This document shows positions 6,949-15,712 of a DNA stretch of 64,000 nucleotides, piece by piece (position 1 is the first letter of the stretch; each line of letters begins with the position of its first letter). The DNA is from J027 sp965215855 (GTDB taxonomy: Bacteria > Chloroflexota > Anaerolineae > Aggregatilineales > J027). The position numbers were made by a program, and so were the translations under genes. The stretch covers positions 1,178,001-1,242,000 of the forward strand of contig CBDCER010000003.1 of assembly GCA_965215855.1 (NCBI GenBank), in the 5' to 3' direction. Below the pieces are notes generated by a model, which saw only the letters and a program-made list of their open reading frames with translations, was not told the DNA's origin and did no database searches.

Positions 6949-9465
6949 ATGCGTCAAATGACCCGTAAGCTGTACCAACGGCTATGGCAACGACGTAAAC
7001 GTTGGCAGCGAGTGTTGCTGGTCCTGGTGTTGGTGTTTTCGACCTTGCTCTCGGCATTGTATGCGTGGTTGTTTGTGGGGTTGCCAGATATTGATGACCT
7101 GGAAACGGGACTGGCATTGCCTAGCACCCGTATTTATGACCGACATGGGCGGCTGTTGTATGAAATTGTGGATTTGTATGGCGGTAGCCACCGCACAATC
7201 CCCTTGAGTGAAATGGCAGCCTGTATACCGGTTGCGACGATTGCGACTGAAGATGCCAATTTCTATCATCATCCTGGTGTTGATATTGAAGGCGTGGCGC
7301 GGGCGGTCTGGATCAATATTCGCGGCGGCGAAGTGCGGGCGGGAGGTAGTACCATTACACAGCAAGTCGCTCGCAATTTGCTATTGACAAAAGACCCCGC
7401 GCTAGATCGGAGTTTGCGGCGTAAACTTCGCGAAGGGGTTCTGGCACTGCAATTGACACGGCGCTATTCGCGAGACGAGATTTTGGCACTGTACTTAAAC
7501 CAGACATATTATGGCAATCTGGCGTATGGAGTCGAGGCGGCGTCTCTGGCTTATTTTGGAAAGTCACCGGCTGCGTTAAGTTTGGCGGAATGTGCGATGT
7601 TGGCGGGATTGCCACAAGCGCCTGGTCAATATAACCCGCTGACTAATCCAGAAGCAGCTAAAGCACGGCAAGAGGTCGTGTTGGGGTTAATGGTGCGGCA
7701 TGGCTATATCACAGCCGAAGAGGCTGATTATGCTACAAACGAGGAACTGGTCTATCAGTCTGCCTCATTTGAGATCCAGGCTCCGCATTTTGTGACAGCA
7801 GTCTGGACTCAACTAGAACGTGAGTACGGCGAGGTGTTGCTGGCGGGAGGACTGGAAGTCTATACCACGCTTGATCTCGATTGGCAGAATGCGGCCCAAC
7901 GTATCGCGGTGCGCCATCTGGATTGGCTGAATAATCCGACGGACGGATCGGCTTCTCGAAATGCCCATAATGTTGCGCTGGTGTCGATTGATCCGTTTAC
8001 TGGACAAATTCTGGCGATGTTAGGCAGCCCCGATTATTTTGATGAGGCGATTGCTGGGAATGTCAACGCTGCTTTAGCACCCCGCCAACCTGGGTCGGCA
8101 TTGAAACCGTTTACCTATGCTGCGGCTTTTGATCCTGCCCAACCTGAACCCTGGACATCTGCCACGATGATTCTGGATGTGGAAACACCGTTTGTCACCC
8201 GTCGATTGGAAAGCTATACACCGGCCAATTTTGGTTTGGTGGAGCATGGGCCGGTGTTGATCCGCGAGGCATTAGCATCATCATACAATATTCCGGCAGT
8301 GGTTACATTGGATCATATCGGGGTAGAAGAATTGGTTGCTTTGACAACGCGCCTAGGTATCAGCACACTCACCGATACTAGTCGGTTTGATCTGGCGCTA
8401 ACGCTCGGTGGGGGGGAGGTGCGTTTGGTTGAATTAACATCAGCTTATGCAGCATTTCCCAATGGCGGCCAGCGCATAGACCCGGTCTATATTCTCGAAA
8501 TTCGTGATAGAGCCGGACAGGCCATCTATGAATGGGAAGCGCCAAATTTGGGACAGACGGAGCTTGACCCGCGTGTGGCTTTCCTTATCAACAGCATTCT
8601 TTCCGATAACAACGCTCGAACCCCCTCGTTTGGCCCAGCCAGTGCCCTGAACATTGGCCGGATAGCAGCAGCCAAGACAGGTACAACCACTGATTTTCGG
8701 GATAACTGGACGGTGGGCTATACGCCAAATCTGGTGGTGGGAGTCTGGGTGGGCAATGCCGATAATACACCGATGGTTGATGTCAGTGGCATCAGCGGGG
8801 CGGGTCCCATCTGGAATGAATTTATGCGCGAAGTTTTGATGGGGCAGCCTGAATATGCGTTTGAAGTGCCGGAGGGTGTAGTGAGGACGCAGGTCTGTGC
8901 GACATCGGGGCTATTGCCGACAGATGCTTGTCCTCAGCGTGCCTGGGAATGGTTTATCGAAGGCACGGTGCCAACGGATTACGATGATTTGTACCAAACA
9001 TTTGAGATTGATAGTCGCACTGGACAGTTGGCAACCGATGATACGCCAGAGATATTTCGGTTGGAAAAGGTATATCTGGTCTTACCACCAGAGGCGCGGG
9101 ATTGGGCCACCCGCCAGGGTATTGTGCCGCCACCAGATTCGGCGATTCGGGTGGGGCAAGATGATATTGAACCACTACGCCTGTTGGCTCCGGACCCATA
9201 TACTATTTTTCAGTTGTCGCCATTGACACCGCTGGATACACAACGCATTCGATTATCCATCGCTACGCCACCTGATACAAAACATGTCAGGTATTGGTTG
9301 GATGGCGTTGTGTTGGCAACCCTGGAAACGGCCCCACATGATTTCTGGTGGGCGCTAACGCCGGGCAATCACAAATTATGGGCGACTGCCGTCCTGGAAG
9401 ATGGCACGTCTCTGACGAGTTCAGTGATTACTTTCCAGGTTGATGTCTATGTGCCCAACGAATAA
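6949..9465 (+). CDS. pbpC: Bifunctional penicillin-binding protein, PBP1C-like (transglycosylase/transpeptidase)
   Basis: This class A PBP polymerises lipid II into glycan strands and cross-links them outside the membrane. After a basic cytoplasmic tail and one membrane anchor, the GT51 domain shows the catalytic Glu101 in ATEDANFY and GGSTITQQVARN. The transpeptidase domain has the serine motif SALK (Ser383, Lys386), SYN (445-447) and KTGT (576-579). The last ~95 residues look like the PBP1C C-terminal beta domain (YWLDG, then TPGNHKLWA). The ATG at 6949 follows GAGGA at 6935-6939 with good spacing; a TTG at 6940 is less likely. All catalytic motifs are intact. It may be cotranscribed with the lipoprotein gene before it. 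Confidence 0.93.
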   Translation: MRQMTRKLYQRLWQRRKRWQRVLLVLVLVFSTLLSALYAWLFVGLPDIDDLETGLALPSTRIYDRHGRLLYEIVDLYGGSHRTIPLSEMAACIPVATIATEDANFYHHPGVDIEGVARAVWINIRGGEVRAGGSTITQQVARNLLLTKDPALDRSLRRKLREGVLALQLTRRYSRDEILALYLNQTYYGNLAYGVEAASLAYFGKSPAALSLAECAMLAGLPQAPGQYNPLTNPEAAKARQEVVLGLMVRHGYITAEEADYATNEELVYQSASFEIQAPHFVTAVWTQLEREYGEVLLAGGLEVYTTLDLDWQNAAQRIAVRHLDWLNNPTDGSASRNAHNVALVSIDPFTGQILAMLGSPDYFDEAIAGNVNAALAPRQPGSALKPFTYAAAFDPAQPEPWTSATMILDVETPFVTRRLESYTPANFGLVEHGPVLIREALASSYNIPAVVTLDHIGVEELVALTTRLGISTLTDTSRFDLALTLGGGEVRLVELTSAYAAFPNGGQRIDPVYILEIRDRAGQAIYEWEAPNLGQTELDPRVAFLINSILSDNNARTPSFGPASALNIGRIAAAKTGTTTDFRDNWTVGYTPNLVVGVWVGNADNTPMVDVSGISGAGPIWNEFMREVLMGQPEYAFEVPEGVVRTQVCATSGLLPTDACPQRAWEWFIEGTVPTDYDDLYQTFEIDSRTGQLATDDTPEIFRLEKVYLVLPPEARDWATRQGIVPPPDSAIRVGQDDIEPLRLLAPDPYTIFQLSPLTPLDTQRIRLSIATPPDTKHVRYWLDGVVLATLETAPHDFWWALTPGNHKLWATAVLEDGTSLTSSVITFQVDVYVPNE

Positions 9466-9473
9466 ACGCGAGA

Positions 9474-9493
9474 CGGCGGTGAGAGAACCGCCG
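9474..9493. terminator. Hairpin between convergent pbpC and hpf
   Basis: A 7-bp GC-rich inverted repeat (CGGCGGT and ACCGCCG) with loop GAGAGA lies between two genes that converge. The T-tracts on either side are short, so it may act as a modest bidirectional terminator. Confidence 0.6.
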
Positions 9494-9509
9494 CCTTGCA
9501 CTTTGCAAA

Positions 9510-10091
9510 TTAACTTTGAGTTTCTAACAGGCCATAGTTGCCGTCACGTCGTTTGTATAAAACATTTACCAAGCCTGTGTCGCCATTGAGATAGACGAAA
9601 AAGTCGTGCCCTAATAGCTCAATTTGGTCAATGGCTTCCTCTTCGCTCATGGGGGTTAACAGAACCTCTTTGCGCCGGATGATTTCGGGTTCGTCATCTT
9701 CAAGTTCTATCATCTCCTCATCACGCAACGTTGATTCGGCGGGCGGAATCGCCAGGTCTTCAGCATCAATGTCAACCCAACGTTCGCCACCTTTACGACG
9801 GCGGCGTTTGTTTTTATAGCGTTGGAGTTGGCGATACATTTTATCTACCACGACATCGACGGCAGCAAAGATGTCTTGTTGCTTGCGGTCTTCGACGCGG
9901 AAAATCGTGCCGCGAGCGTTACGGATGGTGAGTTGGGCAATGGGCTGTTCGGTGCGCCCTTCTTTGCGAAGTTCCAGGTTGGCTTCTGAGATGTTGGACA
10001 AATAGCGATCAAGGCGGTCAACTTTCTTATCAATATAGTCTTCAAGCCGGGGGGTCAGATGTAAATTTCGGGCGTGGACCTTGATCTCCAT
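9510..10091 (-). CDS. hpf: Long-form ribosome hibernation promoting factor (HPF/RaiA)
   Basis: The 193-residue protein has the two parts of long HPF. The N-terminal RaiA-like domain (about 1-100: MEIKVHARNL, then YIDKKVDRLDRYL) binds near the decoding centre of the small subunit. A C-terminal domain (about 135-190: SEEEAIDQIELLGHDFFVYL, ending VLYKRRDGNYGLL) mediates dimerisation of 70S particles into inactive 100S. A charged linker joins them. AAGGAG precedes the ATG with good spacing. comF directly upstream is the arrangement found in many monoderm bacteria, where hpf follows the comF operon. The protein would protect idle ribosomes in stationary phase or stress. Confidence 0.93.
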   Translation of the reverse strand: MEIKVHARNLHLTPRLEDYIDKKVDRLDRYLSNISEANLELRKEGRTEQPIAQLTIRNARGTIFRVEDRKQQDIFAAVDVVVDKMYRQLQRYKNKRRRRKGGERWVDIDAEDLAIPPAESTLRDEEMIELEDDEPEIIRRKEVLLTPMSEEEAIDQIELLGHDFFVYLNGDTGLVNVLYKRRDGNYGLLETQS

Positions 10092-10141
10092 AGATAAACT
10101 CCTTCTTTCGTCCTTCGTATCAGAGACGCTCGGTTAAAGGT

Positions 10142-10834
10142 TTAGGTCATGTCGAGCGAGACTGCTCGACTGATCGTAGCAGCAAATACAGATTGAACTC
10201 CTGCCGCACGTAATACTTCAGCACTGGCTTGGAGGGTAGAGCCAGTGGTGCAGACATCATCAATGAGCAGGATGTTGGAATTGGACAATAGATCTTGATA
10301 ACGGGATTCAACAACAAACGCATCACTCACGTTTTCCCGACGATCCGAGGCCGATTTACCGACCTGGGATTCGGTGTTGCGTGTGCGGTGCAGGGCATCA
10401 GTCACGACGGTTGGTCCCTCCAGATGCAACGACAATGCTTCGGCGATGCTATTAGCCTGATTATACCCCCTTTCTTTTTGACGACTCAAGTGCAATGGCA
10501 CAGGAATAATCATGCTAAATGACCAGTTTCGTTGTTGCAATTGCTCTGCCAACAACATTCCCAGCGGGTATTTAAGGTATTCTTTGCCTTCGTATTTCAG
10601 GGCGTGGATTGCTGATCGCAGTGGGCCAGTATGTTGACCGACGACCGCAAAGTCGTCAATATCTGGCACAGGAACAGCATCGCTGGCGGTCAAAATGTTG
10701 GCTATACATTGTGAACACAACATACTATCGACGCGCTGGCAATGAATACAAACATAGGGATAGATCAAATTCCATGCTGTTTGCAGCGATGTTCGGACAA
10801 TGGTGCGTCCGGCGTCCAGTATTTGATTGAACAC
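10142..10834 (-). CDS. comFC: ComF family protein (phosphoribosyltransferase fold)
   Basis: An N-terminal four-Cys zinc site (CIHC, then CSQC) is followed by a PRTase-type fold with the motif IDDVCTTGST and the ComF signatures VPLHLSRQKERGYNQA and LKYEGK. ComF proteins are linked to DNA uptake and to handling of single-stranded DNA inside the cell; the enzymatic substrate is not settled. The start is uncertain. The frame stays open to 10966, overlapping the end of tadC, and there are GTG candidates at 10891 and 10834. I chose 10834 because it gives the usual ~27 residues before the zinc site, but no good ribosome site precedes it. A hairpin sits just upstream. hpf follows after 50 bases. Confidence 0.88.
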   Translation of the reverse strand: MFNQILDAGRTIVRTSLQTAWNLIYPYVCIHCQRVDSMLCSQCIANILTASDAVPVPDIDDFAVVGQHTGPLRSAIHALKYEGKEYLKYPLGMLLAEQLQQRNWSFSMIIPVPLHLSRQKERGYNQANSIAEALSLHLEGPTVVTDALHRTRNTESQVGKSASDRRENVSDAFVVESRYQDLLSNSNILLIDDVCTTGSTLQASAEVLRAAGVQSVFAATISRAVSLDMT

Positions 10835-10866
10835 AAGGCCCGCCAACGGGGGCGAGCCTTTGTGTT
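10831..10866 (-). terminator. Hairpin at the end of the tad operon
   Basis: On the minus strand AAGGCTCGCC, loop CCCGTT and GGCGGGCCTT form a 10-bp stem with one G-T pair, extended by ACAC/GTGT on the outer flanks. It follows the tadC stop by about 40 bases and lies at the putative comF start, so it may end or weaken tad transcription. The T-tract is poor. Confidence 0.5.
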
Positions 10867-10908
10867 CCGGTTGATTCGGTTGTGGCTTCACAACAACTTG
10901 TCGCTGAC

Positions 10909-11853
10909 CTATATCGTACCCGTTTCGACCAGGAATACAACGGCGGGCCCCATCAGTACGACCCAAATGCTGGGGAAGATGAGAAACACCATCGGAATCA
11001 TCATTTTTACCGGCGCTTGCTGGGCTTTTTCCTGAGCGCGTTGGCGGCGTTTCACACGCATCTGATCCGACTGAACGCGTAAGATTTTACTGATACTGAC
11101 ACCCAGTTGTTCGGCCTGGATAATGGCCGCTGCAAAGGTGGTAAAATCCGGCACATCAATGCGATCCGCCATAGAACGCAGGGCTTCACGGCGCAATTTG
11201 CCGAGTTGAATCTCTTGCAGCACACGTCCGAAGGCATTTGACAGGTCGTTATCCCACTTCTCATAGACCTTGCCCATTGCAGTGTCAAAACCCAGACCAG
11301 CTTCCACACAAATGGTCAACAGGTCCAGTGCGTCGGGCAGGGCTTTGAGGATACGATCTTGGCGTCGAGCAATTTGCCCATTAAGTTGCAACATGGGCAT
11401 ATAGTACCCCAGGGCTGCTCCGAGGATCGTTCCGATCACGCCGCGCATGACGGGCCAATCTGTCAGGAAAAAGAACAACACAAACGCCCCAACACCCATT
11501 AAGACCGTTAGTAAAATGCGCTGAAAGAAGAACATTGAGGGTTCGCTGTCGCTTTTTCCTGCACGCTCCAATTTCATGCGGATGGTTTCAATTTGCTGCT
11601 CAGGTGTGAAACCGACCACAAAGTCTGCCAGCGCCTCGGCAATGGGCATGAAGATACGTTCCTTGCGACCGGCTGACATGATGACATCATCCAGCGATGT
11701 GATCTCTTCGTCGCGGGAGCCTAGTTCGGCCAGACGCTCCTGAAGCGGGTCGTAGTCCCGGCTGCTCCGAAAGCCAGCAATCACCAGCCCAATGAGCATA
11801 CCGCCCCCAAGTAAGAACAAGAGGAGAATACCAAGGAGTTGAATATCCGGCAT
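10909..11853 (-). CDS. tadC: Tad pilus assembly inner-membrane protein TadC (T2SF domain)
   Basis: This 314-residue membrane protein has a short N-terminal membrane segment, a cytoplasmic stretch, two central hydrophobic segments, the T2SF signature region (LTICVEAGLGFDTAMGKVYE, then LGVSISKILRVQSDQMRVKR) and a last membrane segment. With TadB it forms the platform through which the Flp pilin is extruded, driven by the CpaF ATPase. It begins 12 bases after tadB. It is the last tad gene here and is followed by a hairpin. Confidence 0.9.
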   Translation of the reverse strand: MPDIQLLGILLLFLLGGGMLIGLVIAGFRSSRDYDPLQERLAELGSRDEEITSLDDVIMSAGRKERIFMPIAEALADFVVGFTPEQQIETIRMKLERAGKSDSEPSMFFFQRILLTVLMGVGAFVLFFFLTDWPVMRGVIGTILGAALGYYMPMLQLNGQIARRQDRILKALPDALDLLTICVEAGLGFDTAMGKVYEKWDNDLSNAFGRVLQEIQLGKLRREALRSMADRIDVPDFTTFAAAIIQAEQLGVSISKILRVQSDQMRVKRRQRAQEKAQQAPVKMMIPMVFLIFPSIWVVLMGPAVVFLVETGTI

Positions 11854-11865
11854 TGTTGTTGTCTC

Positions 11866-12849
11866 CTACATATCAATATCAACGATTTTCTGAATGGCGG
11901 CAGTGCCCAGGCCAATCAAGCCTGCACCACAACCCAACAACGGCCAACCACAGGTTTTATTGCGGAACATACGCTTCATGTAGTCGCCGCTGACGAAATA
12001 GAGGAACACGGCCAATACAATCGGCAAGCCACCAATGATGTAGCCGGTCATACGCCCCTGTGAAGTCAAAACTCGGATCTCGCCCTTCAGTTTGACACGC
12101 TCGCGGATGGTGTGGCTGATGATATCCAGGATTTCAGCCAGATTACCACCAACTTCCTGTTGGATGTTCACGGCGGTAATCACCAGATCAAGGTCATCGC
12201 TGGGCATTCGATTGAGCATGTGCAAGAACGAGTCTTCACGAGTGATGCCGAGCGTAATCTCAGTCACGGCGCGTCGAAATTCGGATGCTGTTGGTTCAGG
12301 CGCTTCGTCGGCAATAGCTTCCATAGCCTGTAACACTGAATAGCCAGACCGCAACCCGTTAACCCACATGCCGAGCGTATCCGCCAATTGGTTTTCAAAC
12401 ATCCTCAATCGCTTGCCTTTACGGAAGCCGACGTAGATGCGTGGAGCCAAAAAGCCTACCATGCCAGCAATCACACCGCCGATGATATTGCCACCGAAAA
12501 GAATCATCCATCCTACGATGAAGAATATGGCAACTGAGGCGACGTGAACCATCGCATATTCACCAGGCGTGATATGCAGATCGGCACGCGCCAATTGATC
12601 TTTCCAGTTTTTAGCGAATTCACGACCTTCGATGGCTTTATCTATCGCCTGGACCATCGCATTCGCATCATCTTGTTGAGCAGCTTCCTCCTCAGCCTCC
12701 AGTGCTTCAATGGCCGCATCATAGTTGGTGGTATAGCGTCCCAATGCTTCTTCGATGTCGGCTTGACGAGCGCCCTGCAAACTGGTGATGCCAAATATCA
12801 CAATGCCAAGTGTGACTACGACTGCTATCACGATAAATAGAATTTCCAT
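11866..12849 (-). CDS. tadB: Tad pilus assembly inner-membrane protein TadB (T2SF domain)
   Basis: The 327-residue protein starts with a membrane segment, then has an acidic cytoplasmic region (around residues 45-75, Glu/Ala-rich), a pair of membrane segments, the T2SF domain (QLADTLGMWVNGLRSGYSVL, then EVGGNLAEILDIISHTIRER) and C-terminal membrane segments. It is the usual partner of TadC in the pilus platform. A 105-base gap with a hairpin separates it from cpaF, larger than the other gaps of the operon. Confidence 0.9.
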   Translation of the reverse strand: MEILFIVIAVVVTLGIVIFGITSLQGARQADIEEALGRYTTNYDAAIEALEAEEEAAQQDDANAMVQAIDKAIEGREFAKNWKDQLARADLHITPGEYAMVHVASVAIFFIVGWMILFGGNIIGGVIAGMVGFLAPRIYVGFRKGKRLRMFENQLADTLGMWVNGLRSGYSVLQAMEAIADEAPEPTASEFRRAVTEITLGITREDSFLHMLNRMPSDDLDLVITAVNIQQEVGGNLAEILDIISHTIRERVKLKGEIRVLTSQGRMTGYIIGGLPIVLAVFLYFVSGDYMKRMFRNKTCGWPLLGCGAGLIGLGTAAIQKIVDIDM

Positions 12850-12916
12850 AGTCGTCTTCCTCTACCATTAAGGCCTTTTTGTTCAAATTAACATGCTTTT
12901 TCTTAGTAAGTCAATA

Positions 12917-12946
12917 GAGTCCGACCGGACTATATGGGCCGGACTC
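12917..12946 (-). other. Hairpin between cpaF and tadB
   Basis: An inverted repeat (GAGTCCG at 12917-12923, CGGACTC at 12940-12946) contains a second, overlapping one (AGTCCG-AC-CGGACT at 12918-12931), so two alternative folds are possible. There is no T-run after it in the direction of transcription. It could adjust relative expression or RNA processing within the tad operon. Confidence 0.45.
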
Positions 12947-12954
12947 AATATTAG

Positions 12955-14331
12955 TTAGTGTCGAATCTTGCCAATGCCAAAGACCGATGGTGGCAAGTGA
13001 ATACCCGATTGTTCGATCTTGTCAATGAACTTGGGACGCAGACCAGTGGGCCGGATGCGCCCAATGACTTTTCCGGCTTCGATGTTCGTTTGTTCAAATT
13101 CAAAGATGTCGGACATGGTGATGATGTCACCTTCCATACCTTGAATTTCGACGATCTTGACGATTTTACGGCTTCCATCACGTAAACGAGATTGATGAAC
13201 GATTAGCTCAATGGCAGCGGCGACCTGCTCTCGAATAGCGCGGGTTGGCAAATCCATACCCGCCATCAGGCACATCACTTCCAGACGGGACAGCGTATCG
13301 CGTGGGCTGTTGGAGTGGGCAGTTGTCAACGAGCCTTCATGACCAGTGTTCATAGCCTGCAGCATGTCCAGTGCCTCGCCACCACGACACTCACCGACGA
13401 CAATGCGGTCGGGGCGCATACGCAAGCAGTTGATGACGAGATCACGGATGGAGACTGCACCTTTACCTTCAATGTTGGCCGGGCGCGATTCCAGCGTGAT
13501 AACATGTTCCCCTTGAAGCTGAAGTTCAGCCGCATTCTCAACGGTAATGATGCGCTCATCTTTAGGGATGAAGTTCGACAACACATTGAGCAATGTGGTC
13601 TTGCCCGAACCCGTACCACCGGATACTACGCAATTGGTTTTGGCGATGACACAGGCCCGCAAGAACTCGGCAATTTCGGGTGTCATGGAACCAAACTTGA
13701 TGAGGTCTTCAACCTGAAATGGTCTTCGGGAGAATTTACGAATAGTGATGGTCGGGCCATTCAATGCCAAGGGTGGAATGATGACATTTACACGGGAACC
13801 ATCACTCAGGCGAGCATCCTCAAATGGGTGCGATTCGTCAACACGGCGACCCAGTGGGGACACGATACGATCAATGACACGCATCACATGAGCATCGCTC
13901 TCAAATGTCACTTTGGCCCGAAGCAAATTACCCTTGCGTTCAACATAGATGCTCTTGGGGCCATTGACCATAACCTCCGTTATGGTGTCATCTTTTAAGA
14001 GGGGATCTAGCGGCCCTAGCCCCAAAATCTCGGATAGGATGTTCTCGAACAGTTGAAGCCGTTCGCGTCGTCCCAACACCGTGCCTTCTTCGGCCAGGAT
14101 CGTTTCAAACAGTTGCTCGATGGTATCTCGTACATCGGGGGATGTGGGGTCCATCTTCGGGTCGATTTCATTCAACAACCGCGTCTGAACACGTGACTTG
14201 ATGTCGCGATAACTGTTGACTGGTTGTTGCGGAACAGCCTGACGACGAACACGCATCTCATTCAAGCGTGACTGTTCGCCATCACCATCAGACGGTCCAC
14301 CAGACCCACCAATACGTTTTAACAACGACAC
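12955..14331 (-). CDS. cpaF: Tad pilus secretion ATPase CpaF/TadA
   Basis: This 458-residue VirB11-like hexameric ATPase powers pilus assembly. The N-terminal domain carries the CpaF-typical stretch LGPLDPLLKDDTITEVMVNG (about 105-124). The Walker A motif is GGTGSGKT (238-245), followed by Walker B-type and His-box regions (RMRPDRIVVGECRGGEALDM, TGHEGSLTTAHSN). All nucleotide-binding motifs look intact. It begins 26 bases downstream of cpaE. Fusion or duplication is not seen. Lengths of 420-480 are normal for the family. Confidence 0.94.
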   Translation of the reverse strand: MSLLKRIGGSGGPSDGDGEQSRLNEMRVRRQAVPQQPVNSYRDIKSRVQTRLLNEIDPKMDPTSPDVRDTIEQLFETILAEEGTVLGRRERLQLFENILSEILGLGPLDPLLKDDTITEVMVNGPKSIYVERKGNLLRAKVTFESDAHVMRVIDRIVSPLGRRVDESHPFEDARLSDGSRVNVIIPPLALNGPTITIRKFSRRPFQVEDLIKFGSMTPEIAEFLRACVIAKTNCVVSGGTGSGKTTLLNVLSNFIPKDERIITVENAAELQLQGEHVITLESRPANIEGKGAVSIRDLVINCLRMRPDRIVVGECRGGEALDMLQAMNTGHEGSLTTAHSNSPRDTLSRLEVMCLMAGMDLPTRAIREQVAAAIELIVHQSRLRDGSRKIVKIVEIQGMEGDIITMSDIFEFEQTNIEAGKVIGRIRPTGLRPKFIDKIEQSGIHLPPSVFGIGKIRH

Positions 14332-14357
14332 AGGACTACCTCCTCAGTGACTAACAT

Positions 14358-15638
14358 TTATGGTTGCTTACCCAGAAACCGCCTCAAACGACCGCCATCA
14401 TTGGGCGAGTCTGGGGCGAGTGCTGTATCCATATCATACAAGGATTGGCGCACGCTATCAGCCAATTCCCACAACTCTCTGGCTGGTGAGCGATTGCGGT
14501 CTTGGGTAACCACAGGCTCACCACGATTGATCGACGACAGGAATGTTTTTTCATCGGATGGAATTTTCACCTCGATGGGGTGTCGAATGTGTTTTTCAAT
14601 AGTTTCTGCGTCGACTTCTGCCTGATCGTGGCTTGCAGATGCGCGATTAAGTACAAATAGTGTCTTTTCAGGTGTATATGCTAAGTGTTCAAAAATATCC
14701 AAGATACGTCGGCACCTGCGAATCGTTGGCAGCGTCGGTGTTCCAATCAACAGAATGCGGTCAGCAATGTCAAACAGAGACAATGCCAGATCATCAATGA
14801 AAACCCGCATATCCAAAATGATATAGTCGAAATGGGAGGCCAGCGTTTCAATCGTGCGGCGCATTACATCTGAATGGATTGCCTCGGTCTCTTCGAGTTC
14901 AGTAGGGGCGGGCAAGATTTTTAGGCCGCTGGCGTGATTGGCTAATCTGCGCTCAATCAGATCAGTGGCAGGTGCTTCCGTGGACCGCACGAAGTCTGCT
15001 AGTGTGTAGGTGGTTTGCAGGTAGAGCATGCCCTCTATATCACCGAACTGCAAATCACAGTCTATCAGAAGTACGCGGGCATTAGCGTATACCAGGGCCG
15101 TCGCCAAATTAATTGCAAGTGTAGTCTTGCCCGCGCCACCTTGAGGGCTGTAGACGGCAATTATTTTTCCGTCATGACTATCTGCGCTTGTCTTCTGACT
15201 ATCCTGCTGTGTCCTGGAATGTGAGAGGGCAGCGGATGTATATTGTTGGCGTGTCGGTTCGTGAAGTTCATAGACACGCCGGACTGTCTCGTATAGTTCG
15301 TCACCTGCAATCGGTTTTTCGAGGAAGTCCTGTGCCCCGGCCAACATGGCTCGTCGTAGATATGATGGTTCTTTATGAACCGATATGATAATAACGGCAG
15401 CCGCTGGCAATCTCCGGGCAATTTCTTGAGTGGCGGTAATCCCGTCCATATCAGGCATATTGATATCCATCAGGATGATGTCGGGAGCGAGAGCCATTGC
15501 TTTTTCTAACCCCTCTGTTCCTGTACTGGCTTCGCCGATGACTTCAATATCTGCCTCGAATGCAAGCAGCTTCGTAATGCCCTCACGCGACTCAGGGATG
15601 TCATCAACTATCAATATGCGGATTACCGTATCACCCAT
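14358..15638 (-). CDS. cpaE: CpaE-like protein: receiver domain fused to MinD/ParA ATPase
   Basis: The first ~120 residues form a response-regulator receiver (ILIVDDIPESREG; phospho-acceptor Asp in IILMDINMPDMDG). A linker leads to a ParA/MinD ATPase with a deviant Walker A (SPQGGAGKTTLAIN). CpaE proteins place the Tad pilus machine at the right site in the cell; here the receiver looks phosphorylatable, unlike in many CpaE proteins. The ATG at 15638 with GAGGG upstream is preferred over an in-frame start 22 codons earlier. The two-component system next door (17149-19032) is a candidate source of phosphate, which is an inference from proximity. Confidence 0.88.
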   Translation of the reverse strand: MGDTVIRILIVDDIPESREGITKLLAFEADIEVIGEASTGTEGLEKAMALAPDIILMDINMPDMDGITATQEIARRLPAAAVIIISVHKEPSYLRRAMLAGAQDFLEKPIAGDELYETVRRVYELHEPTRQQYTSAALSHSRTQQDSQKTSADSHDGKIIAVYSPQGGAGKTTLAINLATALVYANARVLLIDCDLQFGDIEGMLYLQTTYTLADFVRSTEAPATDLIERRLANHASGLKILPAPTELEETEAIHSDVMRRTIETLASHFDYIILDMRVFIDDLALSLFDIADRILLIGTPTLPTIRRCRRILDIFEHLAYTPEKTLFVLNRASASHDQAEVDAETIEKHIRHPIEVKIPSDEKTFLSSINRGEPVVTQDRNRSPARELWELADSVRQSLYDMDTALAPDSPNDGGRLRRFLGKQP

Positions 15639-15664
15639 TATTACCCTCGGTACGGTGGTGATGA

Positions 15665-15697
15665 GCGTCTTCCACAGGTTGATATTGTGGAAGACGC
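15665..15697 (-). other. Perfect 12-bp hairpin between cpaB and cpaE
   Basis: GCGTCTTCCACA (15665-15676) and TGTGGAAGACGC (15686-15697) are exact complements around a 9-base loop. It fills the 74-base gap between cpaB and cpaE. Without a T-tract it looks more like an RNA-processing or stability element than a terminator. Confidence 0.55.
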
Positions 15698-15712
15698 CAT
15701 TCAATGCGGAGG

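Noticed and set aside
13315..13998. 227-codon open frame on the plus strand inside cpaF
   Set aside because: It lies wholly antisense to the well-supported CpaF ATPase gene and has no ribosome site or family motif.
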